Below are positions 43,401-52,837 of a DNA stretch of 64,000 nucleotides, in pieces. This stretch comes from CAZPQM01 sp964588995. GTDB lineage: Bacteria > Pseudomonadota > Alphaproteobacteria > Rickettsiales > UBA8987. Made by a program: the position numbers and the translations under genes. Below the pieces are notes generated by a model that made no database searches, was not told the origin of the DNA, and saw only the letters and a program-made list of their open reading frames with translations. The stretch spans positions 53,467 to 117,466 of the forward strand of contig CAZPQM010000006.1 in assembly GCA_964588995.1 (NCBI GenBank), read 5' to 3'. Position 1 is the stretch's first letter; each line of letters starts with the position of its first letter.

Positions 43401-43878
43401 CATTATCATCCGCATCGATCGCAATACCGCGCGCCTGACTGCTGTTTAAATCCAATTCCCGTTGATAGACACCGTCTGTGTTAAAAACCTGCACACGCCC
43501 GCCAAACCAGTCGGAGACATACACCTGATCCTGACTGTCAATTGCGACCGAATAGGTATGCTCGAACGTTCCCGGATCGCCATCATCGCCATATTGCCCC
43601 CATTCCATAATGAATTCACCATCAGGGCTGTATTTTGCAACTTCGTGATAATATTTGGCAACGTAGATATTTCCCTGCGAATCAAACGCGATATCCATTG
43701 GGTAGCGCGCCTGCTCGTCGGTTAGGATCGTATCCATACTACCGGACGTATCCACCATCAGGAGAATATTAGCCGGCACATCGGCAGCACCCGTACCCGG
43801 CGGCGGTGACTTAGCTTCCGCTAGCCCCCCGGCTACCATCATCCCCACCAATAGTAATGGTACTATCAGTGTTCTCAT
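40468..43878 (-). CDS. pilY1: PilY1-like pilus tip protein with NHL propeller nested in vWA domain
   Basis: A 1136-residue exported protein of the PilY1 family, which sits at the pilus tip, aids adhesion and regulates retraction. A signal peptide (1-22) is followed by the start of a vWA domain with the metal site DTSGSM at 43-48. About ten residues later an NHL-type beta-propeller of about 250 residues begins (repeats such as DIAFDSQGNIYVAKYY and GIAIDADDNVYVVDGGG). The vWA domain then resumes near 315 (RLDALKEVLKTIVSDSD, then ILIVLSDGFW). The C-terminal half is the PilY1 beta-propeller (VYVGSNGGMLHAFNSATGEE), preceded by a calcium-type loop DDDGDALLSGE. GGGGGA precedes the start. Confidence 0.88.
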   Translation of the reverse strand: MRTLIVPLLLVGMMVAGGLAEAKSPPPGTGAADVPANILLMVDTSGSMDTILTDEQARYPMDIAFDSQGNIYVAKYYHEVAKYSPDGEFIMEWGQYGDDGDPGTFEHTYSVAIDSQDQVYVSDWFGGRVQVFNTDGVYQRELDLNSSQARGIAIDADDNVYVVDGGGDVQKYTSTGTKLAEWTWTNPNMRQIAIADNGTLYITTWSNDEVHLYNQEGNKLGEFDVPFRPLGIAINSSGNLMVGDYDEHEIYEYTPSGNYIRRFGSYGSDPDEFNRPRGMESHPATGEVYVADFYNHRIMDMNQGELLGQAQTVTRLDALKEVLKTIVSDSDLTSGANFGLMQWNSDPQMEVNVSDTGAQEIYGLIDSLDAGGMTHLQEAMELARNYMLGGSSPINPEAPCQQTILIVLSDGFWQDQPDPVANDLFLNHDIRSFVIGFATTGNENYVSFSQNGGTYPDSPLYANNKQNLLDVLTSYIRQIIATQLTFSTPTIIPGVTNEDFILQSTFQYKPNNQWKGRFEKYPLAEDGNIEAAVWDAGELLNAKPADNRNIWTVNNGVPDGINNFIPSHLDDLRELLELDSGSAFTDNELIDLIQFVRGKDSYNEFPLGVDDDGDALLSGERWKLADIFHSRAVVVGPPKAFSSNAAHPNSEAYYRYLNGYKNFREGGVCGGACKSRKEMVYVGSNGGMLHAFNSATGEEEWAFIPPSVVPSLKDMIALETGKSISIHGVDGSPVVKDIYYNNQWRTVLMSGLRQGGHSYFALDITNPDNPQHLFTFSFNPLKNRVSYWNAEGVRSDYDTTLSVPAAYDYSTLGESWSTPVIFNLPESENGKWVAAIGGGFNNAVNSAYGAQLFVIDLENNGSILSNISIGDTVSANNIQNSVPPRITAITQDSTSLFQHRGALLYVSDLEGKLWKVNMTDQGVLYDKTALFNTEATYENDRMVFHEATAALTEGDQLMLFYGTADMQRIGRVDSAIANRAYGYMDKNFPTYNSVTTHTVSQLMNATSSPGVCPSDLQHGWYLNLGASEKITGRVSIKNNTVFLPRYTPNATALCDAGTAALSEVNFLCGATERTTPLGSGMPTEVIVYKNKVYIGISSDASAENLPEGFVKQGNLIVGDPVNLSPGVLRIEGWREE

Positions 43879-43901
43879 GCTTCCCCCTTTTTACCGCCCT
43901 T

Positions 43902-43992
43902 TGTCATTCCCTGAATTGCGGAAGCAATTCCAGGGGAATCTCGTGCGAATTGCTTGAGATCGCTCCAGAATCAAAGATTCAGGCGATGACAA
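43902..43992. repeat. Palindromic dispersed repeat between PilY1-like and the next gene
   Basis: This segment begins GTCATTCCCTGAATTGCGGA and ends with an inverted counterpart (GATTCAGGCGATGAC). It belongs to the GTCATTCC family seen near 15950. It fills the gap in the pilus operon and shows no gene. Confidence 0.6.
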
Positions 43993-43999
43993 TAATTCT

Positions 44000-44548
44000 C
44001 TACTCCTCAGCCTTTTCAAGCTCCTCATGTATCTTCGCTACCAACTCCCCCGCATTGCGGCTGCTGATCGCAACATATTCCTTCACGCCCTCTCCCGCCG
44101 GCTCCACGCTGTAATGCGCAACAAACGCATTATGATTATCCCAGTTATAGGCAAAGCGTTGCTCGCCCTCACGGGTCGGCTGCCTGGTCATTTTGCCAAG
44201 CTGCTGGATCAGCCGGTCTTTAAAAAACGGTGTCCCGGTGCGTGACAAGGTCAGTTCCACCATCTGATTATCTACCAGTGTGATTTCTGCTCGCACTCCA
44301 TCCGGATAGTGCTGACAAAAGGATTCGGCCCGCAGCGGAAAACGCGCAATGCCTTTGATGGCAATCTCATCGTCAATCAGGCTATAGCGTTCCGACAATG
44401 TTTCCATATCCTCCCCGAACGGCAGGCGCTTCAGATCACAGCCATGCGCTTTCGGCACGGTCAGCAGCGTCATAATGAGAATAAAGAGTAGCATACCGAT
44501 CATGACAATCGGTGTCGTAACAAAGACTTCCTTTAGTAAGTGTTTCAT
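44000..44548 (-). CDS. Membrane-anchored protein of unknown function in the pilus operon
   Basis: A 182-residue protein that I do not recognise. A hydrophobic segment (about 13-33) acts as signal anchor or signal peptide (ending PKAHGC). The mature part is soluble with two cysteines (GCDLKRL and SFCQHYPDG), so a disulfide is possible. A GAGG site lies upstream of the ATG. Its place between the PilX-like and PilY1-like genes suggests a role in pilus assembly or priming, but no family was identified. Confidence 0.65.
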   Translation of the reverse strand: MKHLLKEVFVTTPIVMIGMLLFILIMTLLTVPKAHGCDLKRLPFGEDMETLSERYSLIDDEIAIKGIARFPLRAESFCQHYPDGVRAEITLVDNQMVELTLSRTGTPFFKDRLIQQLGKMTRQPTREGEQRFAYNWDNHNAFVAHYSVEPAGEGVKEYVAISSRNAGELVAKIHEELEKAEE

Positions 44549-44557
44549 CCTAAAACC

Positions 44558-45208
44558 TCAATATGTCACCGACACCAAAGTCGTTATCTGTTTACGCGCG
44601 CCGTCCGGTCCGGTACCGCTTGCAGCGATTTCGTAGAAAAATTTCGGCGATAAATCCCCGCTGCCGTCATAGCCGTCTGCCACGCCGATCGACTCGCCCG
44701 CTCCCGCATCCTCGCCGTCCGAAGTTTTGCTGATGAGTTCATTGACCGTACAACCGAAATTATATCCCTGCATCTGGTTGACGAGTTCCTGTGGTTCATT
44801 CCCATCCATCAGGTGGGAAACGTCTGCGTAGGTAATCACGTAAGGAAAGCTGGAAGACGGACGACTCTGCCCCTTCAGCCACGCCATCGCATCACGCGCG
44901 CAGGACTCCGTCAGGTGAAACAGCGTATTATCGAGCCGTTTGTAATTCGCCATCTTCTGTTCTTTCAGCGCATCCTGCATTAGTCCGACACCCAGAAGGT
45001 TCATCACCAGTAGCAGAACAAGCGATGCAAACAGAATATTGCCTTGTTCGTTTGATCGCTTAAAACGCATATCGTCATGGTGAGCAGCGTTAGCGACGCG
45101 GCAACCCTGTGTAGCATATGTTAGCCCAAGATTGCTTCGCATACGCTCGCCATCACGCATTATAAAAACACCAGGTGAGACAAATAGGCGAAGCAGAAAA
45201 CCAAACAT
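44558..45208 (-). CDS. PilX-like minor pilin
   Basis: A minor pilin whose conserved part starts MRFKRSNEQG|NILFASLVLLLVMNLLGVGLM, shortened, followed by the PilX-type ALKEQKMANYKRLDNTLFHL. The open frame reaches 45235, and ATGs at 45208 and 45070 are possible starts. The latter gives a normal ten-residue leader but no ribosome site. The sequence between them (LTYATQGCRVANAAHHDD) is again encoded by a GCGACGCGGCAA-type dispersed repeat. The position directly after the pilin-like gene and before PilY1 fits the usual minor pilin order. Confidence 0.75.
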   Translation of the reverse strand: MFGFLLRLFVSPGVFIMRDGERMRSNLGLTYATQGCRVANAAHHDDMRFKRSNEQGNILFASLVLLLVMNLLGVGLMQDALKEQKMANYKRLDNTLFHLTESCARDAMAWLKGQSRPSSSFPYVITYADVSHLMDGNEPQELVNQMQGYNFGCTVNELISKTSDGEDAGAGESIGVADGYDGSGDLSPKFFYEIAASGTGPDGARKQITTLVSVTY

Positions 45209-45212
45209 AATC

Positions 45213-45668
45213 TTACCAACTTTCCACATTATCATGCGTTAACGTAAAGACGCGGCTACCATCGGCTTCTTCCGCGTGCGCGGTAAATTCCATCGGGTCG
45301 GATTGCAGGACGCAATAGCGGTAGCCATCCGCTTTTAAAAACTCCTCCCCGGCAAATAAATTGACGTTGATACTGCCCCGCTGATCCGAGCTACAGCCGG
45401 CTCCCGTGCCATAATACGCATTATTGGCTGCCAGATATTCCTGTTGCTGCAAATAAATGGCGCGGAGGTTATTCTGTACCGTAGTGACTCTCGCCGTGTC
45501 CGCATAACCGGTGTAAATGGGAATCCCAATCGCAGATAACACCCCGAGCAGCGCGACTACGACAATAAGCTCAACGAGTGTAAATCCGTTCTTTTTGTTA
45601 GTTTCCTGAAACCTGAAACCTGAAACCTGAAACCTAAAACCTAAAACCTGATACCTGAAACCTAACAT
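45213..45668 (-). CDS. PilE-like minor pilin with heptamer-encoded leader
   Basis: A pilin-like protein of 151 residues. The motif is KKNG|FTLVELIVVVALLGVLSAIG, shortened, with Glu at +5; the C-terminal part has two cysteines (AGCSSD and YRYCVL) that may form the pilin D-loop. The ATG at 45668 has AGAGGG just upstream and is followed at once by nine heptamer units, so its 27-residue leader reads MLGFRYQVLGFRFQVSGF and onward. Slippage in the heptamers would shift the frame and switch the gene off or on. Confidence 0.83.
   Translation of the reverse strand: MLGFRYQVLGFRFQVSGFRFQETNKKNGFTLVELIVVVALLGVLSAIGIPIYTGYADTARVTTVQNNLRAIYLQQQEYLAANNAYYGTGAGCSSDQRGSINVNLFAGEEFLKADGYRYCVLQSDPMEFTAHAEEADGSRVFTLTHDNVESW
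45605..45667. repeat. Heptanucleotide tandem repeat, nine units
   Basis: Nine units of CCTGAAA or one-to-two-base variants (CCTAAAA, CCTGATA, CCTAACA) fill 63 bases and end at the start codon of the PilE-like gene. The unperfected units suggest age, while the four perfect units at the left end are prone to slippage. Confidence 0.85.
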
Positions 45669-45746
45669 CAAAACCCTCTAATCCCCCGAAGCGGACTGAG
45701 AAGCGATTGCCTCCCAGTCCACAGGTGGGGATGGTTAACTTAACTC

Positions 45747-46232
45747 TTACTCACGGGTAATTTGGTTACTTAAAGTAGCAGCAGTATCCCATACGCCGGT
45801 ACCCGGATCCCAGGTTGTCGTTACTGCAATACCGTTAGCACCCGCTGCGGAAAGATTTGTAGAACCAAAGTCCGTTTCATCACCGGCCGGAGCACCGTTT
45901 ACCACGGAATCCGCTGCCGGATCATAAGGATTCGTCCAGGACTGGTTCGAACCGTAAGTTGTAAACGCTGTAATCACATCCGCAATTGGCGCATTACAGG
46001 CTGTGCCATCAAAAATCGTGGTAGCACCAGCCGAACATTTCGCAAATTCATTCGCGATGAATTTGATCATGTTCGTATGCGTCGTCTTCGATGCGTTAAC
46101 CTTCGCTTGAGCCTGATAACCCTGATACTGTGGAATACCGACCGCAGCCAGAATACCCAGAATAGCGACCACAACGAGCAGTTCGATTAATGTAAAACCC
46201 GCTTCGGGGCGTTTTGGTTGAATATGAGTCAT
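45747..46232 (-). CDS. pilA: Type IV pilin (major subunit)
   Basis: The likely main pilus subunit, 161 residues. It has a short normal leader and cleavage site (MTHIQPKRPEAG|FTLIELL) with Glu at +5, and a hydrophobic helix VVVAILGILAAVGIPQYQGY. The C-terminal domain has a Cys pair (KCSAGATTIFDGTACN) and a T/S/N-rich surface. GGGAGGG precedes the start. Unlike the minor pilins in this operon, its leader carries no repeats. It heads the operon, with the peptidase gene divergent upstream. Confidence 0.9.
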   Translation of the reverse strand: MTHIQPKRPEAGFTLIELLVVVAILGILAAVGIPQYQGYQAQAKVNASKTTHTNMIKFIANEFAKCSAGATTIFDGTACNAPIADVITAFTTYGSNQSWTNPYDPAADSVVNGAPAGDETDFGSTNLSAAGANGIAVTTTWDPGTGVWDTAATLSNQITRE

Positions 46233-46451
46233 GTTACCCTCCCTTGTTAAACAATTAAACCCAAACCAGCTTTTATTACAGCACGCTGCAAGGCAGGAAA
46301 CAATGACTTAAAACATTGAAATATAGTGTAAATTCTTAGGTAACTTAGCGCAAATTTGAACTAATTTTCTGTAAAAGAAAGGCTGGATTTTTGTGAGCTT
46401 TAAGGTAAGTTTAAGCAGGTATTGGTCTAAAATGATATATAGCGAGGCAGG

Positions 46452-47156
46452 GTGTTGAATTATCTTCTTTTTTCATTCTTGGCGGTAGCAGTTGCGCCGA
46501 TCTTGCACGCGCTCACCGAAATGTATATCAAAGCCTATGCGCGTGAAGAGGTCACGCTCAGGTTGCGTGAACTGTCTCTCAATCCACCCCAAAAAAAACG
46601 GCAATTTTTTTTCATAACGGTTTTTTCGCTCGCTGGAACGCTACTTTTACTGCATCATTTTGGAACATCACCCCTCTTTTTTTGGGGATTGGGGCTGCTT
46701 TATGGTTGCCTTATTCTCACATTTGTGGACCTCGACTGTTTTATTCTGCCCGATAGCATCAATCTTTCCCTGATTGCTGCGGGAATTGCCTTTGCCTTTT
46801 CCAACCCGGATTACCCCCCTACCCTACAGCACAGCCTGATCGGCGCCGCTGCTGGCTATGGCTCGCTTTGGCTGGTCAATTTCCTGTTTAAGCTCCTGCG
46901 CAATAAGGAAGGGATGGGCGGCGGCGACTTCAAGCTATTTGCTGCGATTGGCGCATGGATCGGGCCTTATCTGTTGCCGCTCGTCATTTTCATTGCCGCG
47001 AGCTTCGGCATCGTGTTTGCCATTATCCGCGCCGCCATTACCAAGGACTGCCTCGCCAACCCCTTCCCCTTCGGCCCGGCGCTCATCCTCGGCGGCTTCA
47101 TCGGCTTTCTCTGGGGCTGGGATTTACTCGGCTGGTATGTGGGGTTGATTAGCTAG
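46452..47156 (+). CDS. pilD: Prepilin peptidase (A24 family)
   Basis: An inner-membrane aspartic protease that cuts prepilin leaders. The 234-residue protein starts with GTG (GAGGCAGG upstream) and has about seven membrane helices. The two catalytic aspartates are in FVDLDCFILPD and GMGGGDFKLFAAIGAWIG. The cytoplasmic N-terminal loop, which in many PilD proteins holds two CxxC pairs and the N-methylation domain, is short and has no cysteines (YIKAYAREEVTLRLREL). It is divergent from pilA. Confidence 0.9.
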   Translation: MLNYLLFSFLAVAVAPILHALTEMYIKAYAREEVTLRLRELSLNPPQKKRQFFFITVFSLAGTLLLLHHFGTSPLFFWGLGLLYGCLILTFVDLDCFILPDSINLSLIAAGIAFAFSNPDYPPTLQHSLIGAAAGYGSLWLVNFLFKLLRNKEGMGGGDFKLFAAIGAWIGPYLLPLVIFIAASFGIVFAIIRAAITKDCLANPFPFGPALILGGFIGFLWGWDLLGWYVGLIS

Positions 47157-47239
47157 TTCGACCATGCATTCAGCGAACAAGGTGAGTGTGGCGATCTCAG
47201 GCACGTACCAGATTACCCCCTTCGCTCTCTAACCTGCTT

Positions 47240-47305
47240 CCCTCGTGCTTGACACGAGGGTCTGCATTCTCTCGAAGAACTTAGATCCTCGGATCAAGTC
47301 CGAGG
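47240..47305. repeat. Two hairpins between pilD and typA
   Basis: CCCTCGTG/CACGAGGG (47240-47260) and CCTCGGA/TCCGAGG (47287-47305) form two stem-loops in the gap between convergent pilD and typA. They resemble dispersed repeats more than terminators because no T run follows, although they may end transcripts from either side. Confidence 0.5.
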
Positions 47306-47326
47306 AATACAGTCTTTATCAAATAT

Positions 47327-49147
<1,821 letters not shown>

Positions 49148-49337
49148 AGTCTGTCCTGTTATTCTGGGGCGAAGCCGAAGAATCTTGTTGATGGTTTTTG
49201 TCAGAATCCGCTGCACAGGAACGGGCTGACATTCAATACCGCGCCTGTATAGCGGTTTTCGCGCTGAATACAAGCCCTATCCACAAGGTGCCGGGATGGA
49301 TTGAAAGCCCGGACTGAAACTCCCGGCCTTTTCTGTA

Positions 49338-50273
49338 TTAAAGTGGAAACCACGCCTGCAAACTTAAAATGACTATCGATAGTGTCACAATAGACGCAAG
49401 CGTCTGCGTGACGATCACGGCAGACATCAGCTCCGCATTGCCGCCCATCTGCTTAGCGAGGAAATATGAAGCGGACGCACCCGGCAGCGCGGCCAGCACT
49501 ACCGTCACATGCAGCGCAAGCCCCTGCATACCGAGCAACAGTGCAATAACCAGCGCCATGACAGGAAACACCACCAGCTTGTAGCTGTTTGCAATCAGGC
49601 TCGGCCAACGCGCATGCGATAAGGCGTGCATTTTAAGCCCTGCTCCGAGCGCGAGTAAGCCGAAGCCAAGTGCTGCTTTACCCAAAATATTCAGCGTTTC
49701 ACTGATAATATAGGGAAGATGCAGCCCGCTGACATTAAACAGCAAACCAAGCAGGCTCGAAACCAATAGCGGGTTTTTAATCACCTGCAGTACAATATCC
49801 ATAACCTTCAGCGGCGCCGCTTTCCGTCCATACATCGCGAGAATCATGATGCACGCAAAGTTAATGAACGGCACAAGCACCCCGAACGTTACCGCTACCA
49901 GCGCCATACCCGGATCGCTGTATAACGCGCCGATAATCGCGATCGAAAGGTAGCCGTTAAAGCGAATGGCCCCCTGATGCAGCGAGGTAAAACTCGGATT
50001 ATCCACTTTGTAAAGCCGCTTGGTGGCGAGCATCCAGAAAGTCATCACGGTCACACAGAGCGCGATAACAAACGGCACTTTCCACATTGATTCGAGGTCA
50101 ATTTCCGTCGTTGCCGCAATGCGGAAAAATAAGGCCGGCAACAGCATGAAATAGATAAAGCGCTCCGCCGGCCGCCAGAATTCATTATGCCCCGGAAAGC
50201 CCTTCTTGCGGCAATACCACCCCAGCAAAATGATGGAAAAAGTCGGCAGAATCGCGTTCAGGATCAGGGTCAT
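49338..50273 (-). CDS. AEC-family transporter
   Basis: A 311-residue inner-membrane protein with about ten hydrophobic helices of the auxin-efflux-carrier family. Typical features are the N-terminal LPTFSIILLGWYCRKKG, the central ALGFGLLALGAGLK and the late GASASYFLAKQMGGN. Members move organic acids or other small anions; the substrate cannot be predicted. It stands alone, divergent from the zinc operon. Confidence 0.88.
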   Translation of the reverse strand: MTLILNAILPTFSIILLGWYCRKKGFPGHNEFWRPAERFIYFMLLPALFFRIAATTEIDLESMWKVPFVIALCVTVMTFWMLATKRLYKVDNPSFTSLHQGAIRFNGYLSIAIIGALYSDPGMALVAVTFGVLVPFINFACIMILAMYGRKAAPLKVMDIVLQVIKNPLLVSSLLGLLFNVSGLHLPYIISETLNILGKAALGFGLLALGAGLKMHALSHARWPSLIANSYKLVVFPVMALVIALLLGMQGLALHVTVVLAALPGASASYFLAKQMGGNAELMSAVIVTQTLASIVTLSIVILSLQAWFPL

Positions 50274-50371
50274 ATGCCTTCTATATCCTATGGTTTGGAA
50301 AGAGAATAGCGAAAATATTTATACCTGCCGATTGATGCCGGCATTAAAATAGCGTGGTCCATTTTTTGCGC

Positions 50372-50400
50372 TTGACATTACGTTATAATGTAACATTTTA
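50372..50400 (+). promoter_or_regulatory. Promoter region with possible Zur operator
   Basis: TTGACA at 50372-50377 looks like a minus-35 element. It runs into a near-perfect palindrome TTACGTTATAATGTAA at 50378-50393 (one mismatched pair). Fur-family zinc regulators in alphaproteobacteria bind AT-rich palindromes with a TTATAA-type core like this. It is 43 bases upstream of a porin gene that is followed by znuA and znuB. Confidence 0.5.
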
Positions 50401-50435
50401 AGGCGGGACATTCACAAGCTTTTTTAGGAGATACC

Positions 50436-51824
50436 ATGTTAAAAAACCGATTAGCCGCCTCTGCGGCACTGTTAGTTTTGGCGGGTGCTACGTCCGCTCA
50501 GGCTGCTTCCGATGCTGATATTGAAGCCTTGCGAGCTGAAATCCAGCAAATGAAACAATTGTATGAAAACCGAATCGAGCAGTTGGAGAAGAAACTGGCA
50601 ACCGTTGAAAATACTGCGCAAGTTCAACCTACCGTACAAAATCAACCTTCAGCGTCTGCAACGACGACCCGTAACCCGGCACCGCCGACCCCGGCAACGG
50701 TGCGTCGTGATATTTTTGACAGTCGTTTCAATCCGTCCATCGGTGTTATCCTCAACGGGCAGTATAGCAACTTTTCCTCCGATGATGGGGATATTGCCGG
50801 TTTTGCAGTTGGCCATGATGGCGAGCGCCCGCGTGAAGGCTTCGCAATCGACCATACCGAGCTGAACTTTTCGGCTAATGTCGATGATAAGTTTTTCGGT
50901 ACACTCACCGCTGCGATTGCAGAACATGAAGGCGAAACCGAGCTTGAACTGGAAGAAGCTTTCGTACAAACCCTTCCGGGCATGGGCCTGCCATCCGGCA
51001 TGAGCATTCGCGCCGGTCGCGCCTTCTGGATTTTGGGTTACCTAAACGAACATCACAACCATACGGATGACTTCGCCGACCGTCCCCTGCCCTACCGCGT
51101 TTTCCTGAACGATGCATATAACGATGACGGTGCTGAAGTTTCCTACGTGTTGCCGACTGAGCTTTACACGGAAATCGGGGGTGGTGTCTTCCGCGGCGAT
51201 GATTTCCCGTACGGCGAAAGTGATGGTGAGGGCATTGATGCTTGGTCCGCTTACGCCCGCATCGGTGGTGACATCGGTGACAGACAGAGCTGGCGTCTTG
51301 GATTATCTACCCTTCAGGGAGAAGCAGGCGAGCGCGACAGTAACGAACATGAGCTGGAGTATATTGGCGATACGGATTTATACGTCGCTGACATTCGCTA
51401 CACGTTCGCACCGACCGGCAACGCGCGTCAGCGTGAGTTGATTCTGCAAGGGGAATATTTCTGGCGCGATGAAGACGGCGCTTACGAAGATAAGGACGCC
51501 GGAACCGGGCTGGTGAATTTTGATGATTCAACCAGCGGCTGGTACGCGCAGACAGTCTATAAATTCCATCCGCAATGGCGCGTCGGTGCCCGCTATAGCC
51601 AGTTGGAGGCTCCAGACGTTCCGGCGGGACTGGTGGGCAGCAAGCTGGATGCTAACGGACACGACCCACGCGCCTATGCGGCCATGGTGGACTGGACGAA
51701 CAGCGAATTCAGCCGTCTCCGCTTGCAATATAACCGTGAAGAACTCGCCGATAATCAGGATGACAACCAGATCATGCTGCAATATATCATGAGTATCGGA
51801 GCTCACGGCGCACACAGATACTAG
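50436..51824 (+). CDS. Outer-membrane porin, zinc-operon associated
   Basis: A 462-residue outer-membrane protein. It has a signal peptide (about 1-23, ending AQA), a coiled coil (ADIEALRAEIQQMKQLYEN, then QLEKKLATVE), a Pro/Thr linker, and a beta-barrel of about 370 residues with alternating strands and acidic loops (HNHTDDFADRP and EHELEYIGDTD). The architecture resembles LbtU-type or other coiled-coil porins. It lacks a TonB box or plug. With a Zur-like site upstream and znuA-znuB downstream, passage of zinc or a zinc chelate is the likely role, but this is inferred. Confidence 0.75.
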   Translation: MLKNRLAASAALLVLAGATSAQAASDADIEALRAEIQQMKQLYENRIEQLEKKLATVENTAQVQPTVQNQPSASATTTRNPAPPTPATVRRDIFDSRFNPSIGVILNGQYSNFSSDDGDIAGFAVGHDGERPREGFAIDHTELNFSANVDDKFFGTLTAAIAEHEGETELELEEAFVQTLPGMGLPSGMSIRAGRAFWILGYLNEHHNHTDDFADRPLPYRVFLNDAYNDDGAEVSYVLPTELYTEIGGGVFRGDDFPYGESDGEGIDAWSAYARIGGDIGDRQSWRLGLSTLQGEAGERDSNEHELEYIGDTDLYVADIRYTFAPTGNARQRELILQGEYFWRDEDGAYEDKDAGTGLVNFDDSTSGWYAQTVYKFHPQWRVGARYSQLEAPDVPAGLVGSKLDANGHDPRAYAAMVDWTNSEFSRLRLQYNREELADNQDDNQIMLQYIMSIGAHGAHRY

Positions 51825-51925
51825 CTTGAACCCTAGGCTGGTTTAAACCGGGCCGGGTCTGCGCATGTGCGGCGATACATGCATGGGCCCGGCTTTTGGT
51901 TTATAAGATAAAAAGAGGAAACACC

Positions 51926-52837
51926 ATGATAAAGCACCTGGCAGGCATTTTTTTGCTGATCGGATTGGCGGTCATACCCGCGACTGCTATGGCCAAAATT
52001 AATATTTTTACCTGCGAACCGGAATGGGCGTCGCTTGCAGCAGAAATTGGTGGCGATCATGTCAAAGCGGATTCCGCAACGCACGCCATGCAGAACCCAC
52101 ATTATATTCGCGCTCGGCCCAGCCTCATCGCCCGGGTGACGAAAGCCGACATGATCATTTGCTCAGGCGGCGGGCTGGAAGAAGGCTGGCTGCCGATTTT
52201 GTTGCAACGCGCACCACCTGCCTTACAACCGGGCAAACCGGGATACCTGATGGCGACTGACCATATGACCATGCTGGAACGACCACAGGAGCTGGACCGC
52301 AGCCACGGCCATATTCATCCTGCCGGCAATCCGCACGTTCACCTGAATCCGTATCACATCGCAACAATCGCCGATATACTGGTTGAGCGTTTCAGTGCGA
52401 TTGATCCGGACAATGCTGCCGAATATGAGGCGCGACACCAACAATTTTCCGAAGCGTGGCAGAAGGCCATAACGCGTTGGGAGCAGGACGCTATCCCCCT
52501 CAAAGGCATGCCGGTTGTGGTGCATCACCTCTCCTTTAGTTACCTGCTCAACTGGTTGGACATGCGTCAGGTTGCTTCGATGGAACCGAAGCCCGGCCTG
52601 CCGCCTACACCGTCGCATCTGGAGTCGCTGCTGCAACAATTGCAGCAGGAACCGGCTAAAGCCATTATCCGCACGCCCTATGAACCTAGTGATGCGAGTG
52701 AATGGCTTTCCGAACGCGCTGACATTCCGGCGCTGGTGTTACCCTATACAGTCGGAGGATCTGAAGAGGTGAACGATCTCTTCAGCCTGTTCGAGCGGAG
52801 CATCGATATACTCAAAACGGTACATGCTGCCGAGTAG
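51926..52837 (+). CDS. znuA: Zinc ABC transporter substrate-binding protein (ZnuA-like)
   Basis: A periplasmic metal-binding protein of the TroA family, 303 residues. It has a signal peptide (about 1-22, ending TAMA). The ligand motifs are NPHYIRARPS, NPHVHLNPYHI and VVVHHLSFSYLL, giving three His ligands, with an acidic residue late (TPYEPSDASEW). A short His-containing loop (RSHGHIHPAGNPH) lies before the second motif. AAGAGGAA fixes the start at 51926. It overlaps znuB by 14 bases. No znuC ATPase gene lies in the operon. Confidence 0.85.
   Translation: MIKHLAGIFLLIGLAVIPATAMAKINIFTCEPEWASLAAEIGGDHVKADSATHAMQNPHYIRARPSLIARVTKADMIICSGGGLEEGWLPILLQRAPPALQPGKPGYLMATDHMTMLERPQELDRSHGHIHPAGNPHVHLNPYHIATIADILVERFSAIDPDNAAEYEARHQQFSEAWQKAITRWEQDAIPLKGMPVVVHHLSFSYLLNWLDMRQVASMEPKPGLPPTPSHLESLLQQLQQEPAKAIIRTPYEPSDASEWLSERADIPALVLPYTVGGSEEVNDLFSLFERSIDILKTVHAAE

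Noticed and set aside
45605..45667. CRISPR array
   Set aside because: The units are seven bases in direct tandem with no spacers; they encode a pilin leader.
47240..47305. Strong bidirectional terminator
   Set aside because: The hairpins are not followed by T runs on either strand and look like dispersed repeats.
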